A stretch of 46,523 bases of DNA from Occallatibacter sp. GTDB lineage: Bacteria > Acidobacteriota > Terriglobia > Terriglobales > Acidobacteriaceae. The notes below the pieces were generated by a model. It ran no database searches. It had not been told where the DNA came from and saw nothing but the letters and a program-made list of their open reading frames with translations. The DNA lies in NCBI GenBank assembly GCA_017883405.1, contig JADGNO010000155.1, positions 1-46,523 of the forward strand. The letters run 5' to 3'. Of this stretch, positions 35,376 through 44,154 are shown one piece after another. How positions within the stretch are numbered: the first letter of the stretch is position 1; each line of letters starts with the position of its first letter. The position numbers and the translations under genes were made by a program.

Positions 35376-36617
35376 TTACGGCGTTACCGATTGGAGCGAG
35401 TGGTTGCCATGGGGAACCATTGCCAGTGCGGCTGGGTTGGCGCCGGACGGATAGGGCGTTGCCTGGGTTTGAGTGATTGCGCCGGTTTGAGGATCGAGGC
35501 GGAAGCCTGAGATCGAATTGCCAAGGTAGTTCGTCGTATAAACGAAGCGACCGAGGGAGGGTTCAATTCCAATTGCTACCGGCTGGGTGTCGGTATTGAA
35601 TACCAGGTTGCTGGTTGTGCTTACGATCGACGACGGCGTGCCGTTTGGCAGGGAGATGGTGTAACCACCGATGGTGGAATCGAGCGAGTTGGAAATATAG
35701 ATGTAAAGCCCGCGCGGATCGATTGCAATGGCGTTTGGCTCGTTGCCGGTCCTGAAGGGACCGTTAACCAGGAAGTTCAACGATGCGCTGCTCTGAATCG
35801 AGAAGCCGATCAACTGGTTCGACGCGAAGTCGGTAACGTAGACAAAGCGGCTGACCGGATCGGCAGTGATGCTACTGGGCTTGACGCCTGCCTTGTAGGG
35901 GCTGCCTCCCGTCGCCGTGAGTGCGCCATTGGAACCAATCACGAAGCCGAACACCCAGCCCGGATTGGCGGTGCTGGTGGGCGTGCCGCCCGGATTGTAT
36001 GCGGATGCGTCGTACGCCGAAACGTAAACAGCATTGCTGCTAGGAGCCACCGTGGTGTTGTTATTGTTCGGGATTACCGCCACTCCGGTTGGAAGGATGG
36101 TGTCGCTGGAAAATCCCGGAACGGTGAGTGGTTGTACCGACGCGGCTGCGCCGATAACGCCGGTGGTCGAGAGCGGATACTCAGCCAGAGTTGCGGAGGA
36201 GCTGCCATAAACCACGTAGAGATAATTGCTGGCGGCGCTCACTGCTACGGCGACAGGTGTGTCGGGAAGCGTGATCGTGTCCGACTTCGTCAGCACACCG
36301 CTGCCGGCGATGGTGAAGTGGACCACGTTCTTGCTGGAAGCGTTGGCCACATAGAGCTGATAGTAGTTGCCGCTGACCGCCATGGAGACAGGCTTTACGC
36401 CACCGGACGGAACTGCGGGGTCAACGATGCGCAGTGCGCCGGATTGCGAGTCGATTGCATAGGTTTCAATCTGTCCGGCACTGCCTACGGAGCTACCGGC
36501 TGAGTCAGCCACGAATACGTAATCGATGGACACGAGCTGACACGCCGTCAGGCACGTAGCCACCAGGAGGCCAATGGTAGAGACCAGAAATAGCTGGCTC
36601 AATTTGCTGAACTTCAT
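35376..36617 (-). CDS. Seven-bladed beta-propeller lipoprotein (lactonase/YncE-like), paralogue 1
   Basis: Exported lipoprotein of 413 residues with a beta-propeller made of YVTN-like repeats. The lipobox LTAC with Cys near residue 27 ends the signal MKFSKLSQLFLVSTIGLLVA. Repeating segments such as NYYQLYVANASSKNVVHFTI, SRFVYVTDFASNQLIGFSI and GRFVYTTNYLGNSISGFRL are the blades. The Pfam lactonase family (6-phosphogluconolactonase-like) has this fold, but no catalytic role is supported here; periplasmic or surface binding is possible. GAAGGAAG precedes the ATG; a longer open frame upstream lacks a signal. First in position of three tandem paralogues. Confidence 0.88.
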   Translation of the reverse strand: MKFSKLSQLFLVSTIGLLVATCLTACQLVSIDYVFVADSAGSSVGSAGQIETYAIDSQSGALRIVDPAVPSGGVKPVSMAVSGNYYQLYVANASSKNVVHFTIAGSGVLTKSDTITLPDTPVAVAVSAASNYLYVVYGSSSATLAEYPLSTTGVIGAAASVQPLTVPGFSSDTILPTGVAVIPNNNNTTVAPSSNAVYVSAYDASAYNPGGTPTSTANPGWVFGFVIGSNGALTATGGSPYKAGVKPSSITADPVSRFVYVTDFASNQLIGFSIQSSASLNFLVNGPFRTGNEPNAIAIDPRGLYIYISNSLDSTIGGYTISLPNGTPSSIVSTTSNLVFNTDTQPVAIGIEPSLGRFVYTTNYLGNSISGFRLDPQTGAITQTQATPYPSGANPAALAMVPHGNHSLQSVTP

Positions 36618-36688
36618 GCGCTTCCTTCGTTGTTGGGCCATTTGATTCCAGCCCCTGAAAACTCGTTTTGGTTTGCCCCGTAAGACGT

Positions 36689-36700
36689 ATTGTAAAAGCC
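36689..36700 (-). promoter_or_regulatory. Conserved ATTGTAAAAGCC element (minus strand: TACAAT -10)
   Basis: On the minus strand it reads GGCTTTTACAAT, about 72 bp before the start of propeller paralogue 1. The same 12 bp occurs at 39637-39648 before paralogue 3. TACAAT would be the -10; no matching -35 was found. Confidence 0.45.
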
Positions 36701-36759
36701 CGCTACGGAGTGTTGCTACTTGGCACCGCCCAAGTTGCAGCGGAGCTCTGAATGCCTCG

Positions 36760-37995
36760 CTACTGAATGCCACCACCCGTGCCGTTGTGCGGAATTGAAG
36801 CGACGGCAGTCGGCTGATTGTTGCTTGCGAACGGGGTGCCCTGCGAAAGCAGCAGCGACCCATCGGCCTTTTGCAGCTGATACCCGGAAACATCGTTGCC
36901 TAAAAAGTTAGCGGTGAACACATACCGCTGAGTTGACGGATCAATTCCGATGGCAACGGGCTGCAGTCCAACGCTGTAATTGCCTAGACGGGTTAATACG
37001 CCGCTGCTCATGGAGTATGCCGTGATGGACGAGTCAGTCGAGTTGGCGACAAAGGCGTAGTAGTAGGCCTGATCCACTGCGATGGCTGCCGGCGCCGTTC
37101 CGGCTGGATAGGGGCTGCCACTGAGCGGCGTGAGCACACCGTTTGCAACGGAGAAGCCCATAACCTGGTTGCGCGCGTAGTCAGGCGCATAAATAAAGTT
37201 GCCGCTTGCATCGCTGGCAATCGCCGAGGGCTGCGCACCGGCTGCGAACGGCGAGCCACCTACCGCGGTAAGAACTCCGCCGGTTCCAACTGAGAAGGCA
37301 AAGATGTAACCCACATGCGGAGTGACGGTGGAGTCGTATGCGCTGACGAACACAAATTTGCCGGAGGGCGGAACAGCTACCCCAGTCGGCACGATAACAT
37401 CGGAGGCTTTGCCTGCGACTGAGAGAGGCCAGTACTGCGCGCTGATGCTCGTGTTCACCGCTGCGGATCCAATGGCGGTTGGTGTGGATGAGGTGCCTGC
37501 CGTCAGCGGAAATACAGCAATCGAGCCAGAGCAGGGCGCTGCTGGAGAGCAGCTAGGCAGCGGCTGGTAGGTGTCGACAACGAACAAGTTGGCTGCGCTG
37601 GTAGCAATCGCAACCGGGAAGATGCCCGGCGTATTCACCGTGTTGAACGAATAAAGCTTGCCATCGGTGCCGATGACGAATTGGACAATGCTGTTGTCGT
37701 CCTGGTTAGCGACGAACAGGTTTGCATAGTCGGTGGAGACGGCCTCGGAGATCGGATATCGGCCGCCCGAAGGAACCGGGGAAGCCGGGATCTGACGCAT
37801 CGTGCCCGAATCCGAGTTGATCTCGAAGATATTGATCTCGCCGTAGTTGTCAGGCCCCGCAGCTTTGGAGCTGGCAACGTAGACAAAGTCCACCGTTTTG
37901 GTCTCGGTGATCTGCGAGCAGGCGGTCACAAGTGTTGCCGCAAGCAACCCGGCGGCGGAGACCAGCACCAGCTGGCTCGATTTGTTCAACTTCAT
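36760..37995 (-). CDS. Seven-bladed beta-propeller lipoprotein, paralogue 2
   Basis: Lipoprotein of 411 residues, clearly related to its neighbours. The signal MKLNKSSQLVLVSAAGLLAA ends in the lipobox VTAC. Blade repeats include NLFVANQDDNSIVQFVI, GNFIYAPDYARNQVMGFSV, YYAFVANSTDSSITAYSM and RYVFTANFLGNDVSGYQL. Shared spacing with paralogue 1 suggests duplication. The start was set by comparison with MKFSK and MKFTK in the other copies; an ATG two codons upstream is also open. Function is unknown. Confidence 0.88.
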   Translation of the reverse strand: MKLNKSSQLVLVSAAGLLAATLVTACSQITETKTVDFVYVASSKAAGPDNYGEINIFEINSDSGTMRQIPASPVPSGGRYPISEAVSTDYANLFVANQDDNSIVQFVIGTDGKLYSFNTVNTPGIFPVAIATSAANLFVVDTYQPLPSCSPAAPCSGSIAVFPLTAGTSSTPTAIGSAAVNTSISAQYWPLSVAGKASDVIVPTGVAVPPSGKFVFVSAYDSTVTPHVGYIFAFSVGTGGVLTAVGGSPFAAGAQPSAIASDASGNFIYAPDYARNQVMGFSVANGVLTPLSGSPYPAGTAPAAIAVDQAYYYAFVANSTDSSITAYSMSSGVLTRLGNYSVGLQPVAIGIDPSTQRYVFTANFLGNDVSGYQLQKADGSLLLSQGTPFASNNQPTAVASIPHNGTGGGIQ

Positions 37996-38056
37996 GCGCA
38001 TCTTTCGTCACGGGTCCTGAGTGCTGGCCCTGAAACTTCAAGTTTGGAATCGAACC

Positions 38057-38085
38057 CCGAGCACCTGGAAGAGAACCGTGCTCGG
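38057..38085. repeat. Hairpin between propeller paralogues 3 and 2
   Basis: CCGAGCAC and GTGCTCGG are separated by 13 nt. There is no T run on either side, so this could be an mRNA-processing or stabilising stem rather than a terminator. Confidence 0.5.
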
Positions 38086-38151
38086 CATTCGGCTAAATTC
38101 TTATGACAGCCCCCGACCCTCCGGGGTCCACACAAACCGGTCTGGTGCGGG

Positions 38152-38178
38152 GTTCAGCCGCGCAGAACGCGGCTGAAC
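38152..38178 (-). terminator. Stem-loop just after propeller paralogue 3
   Basis: GTTCAGCCGCG-CAGAA-CGCGGCTGAAC, 11 perfect pairs, begins one base after the stop codon of the minus-strand gene. No U tail follows, so termination would be weak or factor-dependent. Confidence 0.5.
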
Positions 38179-38179
38179 A

Positions 38180-39553
38180 CTAATTCGTACGCCCGTTGAC
38201 CACGCACCAGTTGGCCTGACCCTGGAGTTTGTAACTGCTGGCCACACGCAGCTGGTTGAGCACGCCGTCATTGGGATCGACCGCACGCCCCGTGATGGTC
38301 GAGTCGCCGAAGTTGGCGGTGTAAATGAACTGGTCGGATGGATCCTCAACCAGGCACTGCGGTCCGGAACCCGATCCGTAAAACGAAGGGGCGAGGAACG
38401 AAAGCTGGAATGAGGGCGACGTGGTGAGGAAGTAGCCCGCGATGCCGCTCTGGGGATTACTGGTCCCGGTGACGTTGTTACCCTGGTTGGCCACGTAGAT
38501 GAACTTACCCTTCGATTCCACCATGATGTAGGTCGGATTGGCGAGCGTGGGATCGTCGGGAATAATACCGCCGGTCTGGGCCTGTAGCGCGCCATTTGAG
38601 CCAACGGAGAAGGGCAGAATCTGACTTTGATACGTTCCAGCCGGGAATGTGCTGCCTGTTCCGATGGTGATCGGCTCGTTGTCCAGAACGAAAACCGTGC
38701 TCGAGGCGACCACAATTGCGGTGCCCCCGTGGATGCCGAGCGGCTGCGGGCTGTTCTGGCCCAGGTTAAGTTGTCCGGTTGAACCCGAGAAGGAGTACGG
38801 GAAAACATTATTCCCAGTGGTAGGTGTTCCGCCGAGCGTCAGCGCGAACCCGTTTGCCACTACAAAGTCGATGGGGTTGGGCGGAACTGGGAAGTAAGTC
38901 AACGGGCTGCCGCTGGCCGAGGTCACCTGGGCGTTGACCACAAGGGTCAGGCGGCCGGTGGTCGAGTTGATCTGGAAGACCGTGATGTCGCCACAATAGG
39001 TGGTTGACGGGCCAAGAGCGCGCTGGCAAAGCGGATTTGGATTGGTAGCGCTCGACGGGAGGCCATTCGGGGCCGCTGAATCGTGGTCGAGAACCAGAAG
39101 GAAGTTGCCGGTGCTGTCGGTGGTGATGCGGGTGGGATTAACTCCCTGGGTAAAGAAGGTTTCCTGCGGCGTCAGGATTCCGTTTCCGCCTACGGCGAAC
39201 TGCTCAATATTGGAGTTCTGGCAGGGATTGGTGGTGCTGCAGGTGGTTCCACCCTGAGCATTGGTCCCTTGGTTCAGGACATACATGAAGCGGCTTCCGT
39301 TGACCAATACAGCGCGGCCGGGGTTGGCTCCGCCTGAAGATACCGGCAGCCCATTGATCGGGGTTAGAAAACCCGTGTTGTGGTCGATCTTGTAGCCGCT
39401 AATGATGCCGTTACCAGTGGATTGTGCGGTGACCGTTCCAGTGACATAGAGATAGCCGACCGTATAACTGCGAACGCAAGACGTGACGCTGAGGATAACG
39501 CCGAGAGAGAGGGCGCCCATGAGAAGTGCCTTGCCGAATTTCGTAAACTTCAT
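38180..39553 (-). CDS. Seven-bladed beta-propeller lipoprotein, paralogue 3
   Basis: Lipoprotein of 457 residues, first in transcription order of the three tandem genes. The signal MKFTKFGKALLMGALSLGVI ends in the lipobox VTSC. Blade repeats include SRFMYVLNQGTNAQ, NFLLVLDHDSA, GKFIYVANQGNNVTG and QFIYTANFGDSTITGRAV. It is the most divergent copy and about 45 residues longer, with inserts in the CSTTNPCQNSN and RALGPSTTYCGDI regions; Cys-containing loops hint at disulphides. Function is unknown; surface or periplasmic binding is inferred from fold and signal. Confidence 0.88.
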   Translation of the reverse strand: MKFTKFGKALLMGALSLGVILSVTSCVRSYTVGYLYVTGTVTAQSTGNGIISGYKIDHNTGFLTPINGLPVSSGGANPGRAVLVNGSRFMYVLNQGTNAQGGTTCSTTNPCQNSNIEQFAVGGNGILTPQETFFTQGVNPTRITTDSTGNFLLVLDHDSAAPNGLPSSATNPNPLCQRALGPSTTYCGDITVFQINSTTGRLTLVVNAQVTSASGSPLTYFPVPPNPIDFVVANGFALTLGGTPTTGNNVFPYSFSGSTGQLNLGQNSPQPLGIHGGTAIVVASSTVFVLDNEPITIGTGSTFPAGTYQSQILPFSVGSNGALQAQTGGIIPDDPTLANPTYIMVESKGKFIYVANQGNNVTGTSNPQSGIAGYFLTTSPSFQLSFLAPSFYGSGSGPQCLVEDPSDQFIYTANFGDSTITGRAVDPNDGVLNQLRVASSYKLQGQANWCVVNGRTN

Positions 39554-39902
39554 GCGATTCCTTCATCCTGGTCAGGCGTGTGCCGCCAAGTTTGATCGTT
39601 CCGCAGCATAGCTGGGTTGGGACGGGTCCCTGATGCATTGTAAAAGCCTAGGGCTGTTTGTGCCTAGCGCCAACCTGCCAAGAGCTAAAACAATGCAGTT
39701 TCCGAGGTTAACTCACCCGAGACACACTCTTTTTCAAGCTTGGTACGGTCAGCTTGCTTATTGAGAACGCGATTGTGATTTTGACGTCCGGGCAGGGTCA
39801 AACGTCAACGGCGGAGGGCAGCTAAACCTGTACCGGATGCCCTGGTCGTTTCAGTGTAAATTGACGGCAAGGTGATCGGTGTTTTGGGGTTCGAGATGAG
39901 TT
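39554..39902. other. Intergenic region upstream of the propeller genes
   Basis: About 350 bp between propeller paralogue 3 and the end of the recombinase-domain gene. It holds the ATTGTAAAAGCC element at 39637-39648 (minus-strand TACAAT -10, 84 bp before the start of paralogue 3). Nothing else recognisable was seen. Confidence 0.5.
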
Positions 39903-40331
39903 TTAGAAGTGCCGGAGCCTCTCAGCCCACTCTGTCGATGAAAAGAAGCGGGGCCCGACCTCGATGAGTCGCGGAACCATCTGGAAGACAGCCACGCGAT
40001 TCCAGGGCCGTCCGTCCCTCATGCGATACCCCTTTTCGTTCAGGCTGGCCACGATCTCCGCATAGGAAAAGTCCCGCGTCACCAGTTCCATCATCAGCAT
40101 GAGTACCTGGTGCTCGGTGGCGTCGGACTCCAGTCGCTTGCAGTCGTCGGAGATGCGCAGTCCGTACGGAATATCCTCGTCGAAGGCACCTTCGGTTGGG
40201 GCTTCGGCGTCAGGTAATTCGCGCCGCCATTCGATTGCGACCATCTGCCACCCGGCCGCCGCGCGCTGCCGGATTACGCCGGCAACGAAAGGTTCCGAGA
40301 TGACGTCTCGCATCCGCTCAAAATAGGCCAT
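39903..40331 (-). CDS. Orphan recombinase-domain protein
   Basis: Protein of 142 residues. The C-terminal half (YAEIVASLNEKGYRMRDGRP, then WNRVAVFQMVPRLIEVG) matches the helix-turn-helix-like Recombinase domain of large serine recombinases. The N-terminal half (FVAGVIRQRAAAGWQMVAIE) is not the resolvase catalytic domain and has no catalytic serine motif, so it cannot recombine DNA alone. It is more likely a small DNA-binding regulator than a degraded recombinase, as the frame is intact and GGGGG precedes the ATG. No target or partner is visible. Confidence 0.7.
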   Translation of the reverse strand: MAYFERMRDVISEPFVAGVIRQRAAAGWQMVAIEWRRELPDAEAPTEGAFDEDIPYGLRISDDCKRLESDATEHQVLMLMMELVTRDFSYAEIVASLNEKGYRMRDGRPWNRVAVFQMVPRLIEVGPRFFSSTEWAERLRHF

Positions 40332-40510
40332 AGTGCCCCCTTCTTGAATTCAAACTTCACTGAAGGGCTTGCAATTCAATTGCCACCGCGAGGGAAATTC
40401 CTGCGATCTCGATTTCGAACAAAGACAAAGCTATGGCCAAACAGGAGTGCTGCGGGAATGTCGGCGGGTCTGTCCGTTAACGCAAATCCCTGTTCACTTC
40501 CGGACAGGTC

Positions 40511-40541
40511 CCCGTGGCGCCCCTCTAAGGAGCGCCACGGG
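40511..40541 (+). terminator. Intrinsic terminator-like hairpin, oriented to the plus strand
   Basis: CCCGTGGCGC (40511-40520) pairs perfectly with GCGCCACGGG (40532-40541), followed by CTTTTATTT on the plus strand. The flanking genes are both on the minus strand, where no U tail follows; it may still stop the M13 peptidase transcript. Confidence 0.6.
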
Positions 40542-40555
40542 CTTTTATTTGCTGG

Positions 40556-42640
40556 CTACCAGACGCGGCAGGAGTTCGTTGGATACATTGGCTTGCCCTG
40601 CGTGCAGCCGAAGGCCTTGCCGAACTCGTCGAAGTTCTGCACTGAGCCATTCACGCGCCATTGGCCCGGAGAGTGCGGGTCAACCAGCGCAGCCTGGCGA
40701 GCCGCGGCATCCTTGGTGTTCTGGCACCACACCTGCGCAAAGCCAAGGAAGTAGCGCTGTGCTTCAGTGTAGCCATCGATTCTTTCATCGATTGCTTTGC
40801 CTTGCGCCGCCAGCGTGTCAAGCAATGCCATGTAGGCAATGCGAAGGCCACCGTTGTCAGCGGTGTTTTCGCCGAGCGTGAGGTGTCCGTTCAACTTTTG
40901 CGCAGGTGTGTCGCCCATGGCCGGGGCAGCTTCAAATCCGCTGTACTCGTTGGCGACGCACTCGGTGCGCTCCTGGAAAGCCTTGCGATCGGCGGCCGTT
41001 TGCCACTCGCGCAGGTTGCCCTTACCGTCGTACTGCGAGCCTTCGTCGTCAAAGCCGTGTGTCATTTCGTGTCCAATAACCACGCCGATGCCACCGAAGT
41101 TTACCGCCGGATCGATCTTGAAATCGAAGAATGGCGGCTGCAGAATGCCGGCCGGGAAGTTGATGTCGTTGAACGACGGGTCGTAATAGGCATTCACAGT
41201 GGGCGGTGTCATGCCCCACTCTTTTTCGTCGACCGGCTTGCCCAGCTTGTTGTAGTTGTAATTGCGCTCGTAGACTGCGGAGTGCTGATTGTTGCCGATC
41301 AAATCGTCGCGGCTGACTTTGACGCTCGAATAGTCGCGCCACTTCTCCGGATAGCCGATTTTGTTGCGGATCATGCTCAGTTTTTCTTCCGCGGCCTTCT
41401 TGGTGTCGTCGCTCATCCATGGCAGCGTCTTGATGTCGTCGCCCAATGATTTCTCAAGCGCGGCAACGAGCTTATCCATGCTGTCTTTGGCTGCGGGCGG
41501 AAAGTTCTGCTTGACCCAGTCCTGGCCTACCGCTTCGCCAAGGGCGCGATCGCTCATGCTGGAGCACTGCTTCCAGCGCGCTTCCGGCTCCTGCTGGCCG
41601 CTGAGAGTTTTTGAGAAGAAGTCGAAGTTCTCGTCAAAAAAGGCTTTCGACAGCAAGCGGGCTTGGCCGTGCAGCGTCTGCCAGCGCAGATAGCTCTTCC
41701 ACGAGTCAATCGGCTCGCTGGTAATGAGGCCGCTGAGAGCCTTGAAGAAATCAGGCGTGCCCACATCCAGCGTGTCGAAATGGCCGATGCCAACCTGCTT
41801 GAAGTAGGTATCCCAACCGAAAGAGGGCGCCAGCTTGTCAAAGTCGGCGACGGTGTAGATGTGGTAGCGCTTCTCGGGCTGGCGGAGATCGGTGCGGCTG
41901 AGCGAAGCCTGGGCCATCGCGGTTTCAATTTTCAACACCGCAGAAGCTTCCTTTTCTGCCTGCTCAGGCGTGTCGCCGGCGAGCGTGAACATCTTCTTCA
42001 TGTGGTCGACGTACTGGCCGCGAATAGTCTTGAAGCGCGGGGAGTCGACGATGTAATAGTCGCGATCGGGCAGCGACAATCCACCTTGGTAGATTTGCGC
42101 AATCTGCTTCGATGAATCCTTGTCATCTTGAGAAACGCCGAATTCGAAGAAGCCGTCAGGAGTGCCATTGTTCTCAAGCCAGCTGAGCAGTGCGGGCAGT
42201 TGCTTGGCGTCTTTCAATGCGTCAATTTTTGCCCATGCGGGCTTTACGGGCGAGATGCCTTTCTTCTCGACGGTGTCTGTATCCATGCAGGCAGCGTAGA
42301 AGCTGCCGAATTGCCGTTGCAGAGGTGACTTCGGCGCCTTGGCCGCGGCGTCCAGCTCTTCCCAGAGTAGGTAGCGGTTCCGCTCACGAAGCAGCGAGAA
42401 TGAGCGCACCCAGCGCGTTTGATCGGACGGAATGGAATTGGTCTTCAGCCAGTTGCCGCATGCGTATTGATAGAAATCCGTGCAAGGATCAACGCTCTTA
42501 TCAATAGCAGAGGCATCGAAGCTCTGGATCGGCGGAACAGGCTGAGGTTTTTGCGTGTCTGCCTGTGCAGTGGTAAGGCTCGGCGCGGTAGCCGTTGTGA
42601 TAGCCAGTATCAAGACAAAAATGTAACGGGAGAATTTCAT
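40556..42640 (-). CDS. M13 family metallopeptidase (neprilysin/PepO type)
   Basis: Exported zinc endopeptidase of 694 residues that would cleave oligopeptides in the periplasm or outside. A signal peptide spans residues 1-28. The N-terminal half begins with the conserved DKSVDPCTDFYQYACGNWLK pattern and continues with helical sequence. The peptidase core has HEMTH at 524-528 (zinc His524 and His528, catalytic Glu525) and GENTAD with the third zinc ligand Glu591. The C-terminus CRVW is the M13 signature end. AAGGGA precedes the ATG. It stands alone in its transcription unit. Confidence 0.96.
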   Translation of the reverse strand: MKFSRYIFVLILAITTATAPSLTTAQADTQKPQPVPPIQSFDASAIDKSVDPCTDFYQYACGNWLKTNSIPSDQTRWVRSFSLLRERNRYLLWEELDAAAKAPKSPLQRQFGSFYAACMDTDTVEKKGISPVKPAWAKIDALKDAKQLPALLSWLENNGTPDGFFEFGVSQDDKDSSKQIAQIYQGGLSLPDRDYYIVDSPRFKTIRGQYVDHMKKMFTLAGDTPEQAEKEASAVLKIETAMAQASLSRTDLRQPEKRYHIYTVADFDKLAPSFGWDTYFKQVGIGHFDTLDVGTPDFFKALSGLITSEPIDSWKSYLRWQTLHGQARLLSKAFFDENFDFFSKTLSGQQEPEARWKQCSSMSDRALGEAVGQDWVKQNFPPAAKDSMDKLVAALEKSLGDDIKTLPWMSDDTKKAAEEKLSMIRNKIGYPEKWRDYSSVKVSRDDLIGNNQHSAVYERNYNYNKLGKPVDEKEWGMTPPTVNAYYDPSFNDINFPAGILQPPFFDFKIDPAVNFGGIGVVIGHEMTHGFDDEGSQYDGKGNLREWQTAADRKAFQERTECVANEYSGFEAAPAMGDTPAQKLNGHLTLGENTADNGGLRIAYMALLDTLAAQGKAIDERIDGYTEAQRYFLGFAQVWCQNTKDAAARQAALVDPHSPGQWRVNGSVQNFDEFGKAFGCTQGKPMYPTNSCRVW

Positions 42641-42909
42641 TGGTTGTCCCTTTCAAAAACACAGTCAACCAGCCAATTCTGTCGGCACGCAGGGCGCTCG
42701 CTGAGTAAGGCCGGGACGACTATCTGCCGGCGCCGATAAAGGGGGCCAGCAGCGTTGGTAGAAGGCTATCACGTATTGTTACCGCTTGAGGCGGCAGCGG
42801 ATACAAGCTGTGACAAGCGGTAATAAAGTTGGGGTCAATTGACCTGCGGGCATGATATTCTCTGCGGCGTGCCGGTCGCAGAAGCGACCCCATCGCACGG
42901 AGGTACGAC

Positions 42910-43215
42910 ATGCGGATGATTATGCAGGTTCAATTTCCAATTGAACCGTTTAACACGGCCGTGAAGAACGGAACCATTGCCAACACGATAAAAAAGATTA
43001 TGGAAGCCACCAAGCCCGAGCACGCGTGGTTCAGTGAACGCAACGGCAAGAGAGGCGGCATTCTGGTGGTGAACGTCGACAGCCCTTCTGACGTTCCGCG
43101 CCTTGCCGAGCCATGGTTCCTCGCGCTTAATGCCGAAGTTGAGTTCAGAATCGCGATGACCCCGGAAGATCTGGGCCGCGCAGATTTGAACGCACTCGGC
43201 AAGCAGTGGGCCTAG
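42910..43215 (+). CDS. Small conserved alpha/beta protein of unknown function
   Basis: Protein of 101 residues with a strand-helix pattern of a ferredoxin-like fold: MIMQVQFPIEPFNTAVKNG, then IKKIMEATKPEHAWFSERNG, RGGILVVNVDSPSDVPRLAE and VEFRIAMTPEDLGRA. This resembles small DUF3303-like/ABM-type stress proteins, but I do not recognise the family with certainty. GGAGG is 6-7 nt before the ATG at 42910. It is followed 44 bp later by a terminator hairpin, so it forms its own unit. Confidence 0.75.
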   Translation: MRMIMQVQFPIEPFNTAVKNGTIANTIKKIMEATKPEHAWFSERNGKRGGILVVNVDSPSDVPRLAEPWFLALNAEVEFRIAMTPEDLGRADLNALGKQWA

Positions 43216-43258
43216 AGCATTTCACGTAGCGACAATTGCCGAAAGAAGGACCGCAAAA

Positions 43259-43293
43259 AGAACGGCCGGCTGATGAAACCAGCCGACCGTTCT
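43259..43293 (+). terminator. Hairpin after the small alpha/beta gene
   Basis: AGAACGG-C-CGGCTG pairs with CAGCCG-A-CCGTTCT (13 pairs, one mismatch, 7-nt loop). T run is weak (TCTCCCTCC). Confidence 0.6.
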
Positions 43294-43436
43294 CCCTCCA
43301 CTCAATTGTTTGTCTCTGGCCTATTTTCAGTCTTTGAACGTTGGGTGGATCGCAGCCATCTCACCATGCTTGCGCCTGCGTGGCACTTGAGCGCCCTTCA
43401 GTAGAGCTTGTGGCTGCAGTTTGTGCGTTGCACCTT

Positions 43437-43703
43437 CTAGTGTTTTAAATCCTTGGTGCGGTACTGCGATGCGAGCCTTTGCTCGCAGCCATCGACAATC
43501 CGCCCGTTGGGCGACTGATTAGCGTACGCAACCGGTTGTACCTGCCACTCCTTTCTTGCCTTCAAGTTGGCCGATGCCAAGAGGGACATCGAGATCTTTA
43601 TTGCCAGCAGGGAAAAAATCGGAGCGGCCATCAGAAACATACCGTATCGAAATGCGAATTGAATTACTGAGTTGGTTGTGACGCCAAAGAAGTTGTCGAG
43701 CAT
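43437..43703 (-). CDS. Small membrane protein, hypothetical
   Basis: Protein of 88 residues from the ATG at 43703, with GGAGG 9 nt upstream. One hydrophobic helix is visible (GMFLMAAPIFSLLAIKIS) followed by a polar tail. The same frame is open to a TTG at 43853, which would add 50 charged residues (e.g. PEKWPAVRRILDELE); that longer form cannot be excluded. No family recognised. Confidence 0.45.
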   Translation of the reverse strand: MLDNFFGVTTNSVIQFAFRYGMFLMAAPIFSLLAIKISMSLLASANLKARKEWQVQPVAYANQSPNGRIVDGCEQRLASQYRTKDLKH

Positions 43704-44154
43704 AAGGTTGGACCTCCGGGACTTGCTGGTTTCCAGTTCATCAAGGATTCGTCTAACGGCCGGCCACTTTTCAGGGGAAAGCAATTTCCTAGGTTGGCGG
43801 ACTTTCAATCCGAACCTAACTTGCTTGATGGACCTGACTGTAGGTTGGTTCAATGAACATGAGCAATGCGGCTTTCGATGTAAACGGGGGCAGCGGTGGT
43901 AACGGCCGAGAGGTTACTCGTATGGATGGCGCGCGAGCAGCGTGGTCGCATCAGTTGACGGCGCAACAGGTCGCGCAATTTGCACCGCGCGTTTTTCTGG
44001 CGGGGAAGGATCGCTGGGATCCGGAAGCCGCGGCGGCGAAATTGCCGTAGCAGGGAGCTTCGGGCACTAGTAGACGCCCGAAAATACACAGCCAAATTCG
44101 CGCGGGCGGCACGGATGTCTTTACAGCCCAGCAGCACGCCTGCAAAACTGAAAC
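43704..44154. other. Upstream region of guaA
   Basis: About 450 bp between the small membrane-protein gene and guaA. It contains a 65-codon plus-strand frame at 43853-44050 without a good Shine-Dalgarno or recognised family, and no clear promoter. A purine riboswitch was not seen. Confidence 0.4.

Noticed and set aside
40661-41449. 262-codon plus-strand frame
   Set aside because: Antisense to the M13 peptidase core including its zinc motif.
43853-44050. 65-codon plus-strand frame before guaA
   Set aside because: No clear Shine-Dalgarno, no recognised family, and it overlaps the alternative long form of the opposite-strand gene; could be real but unsupported.
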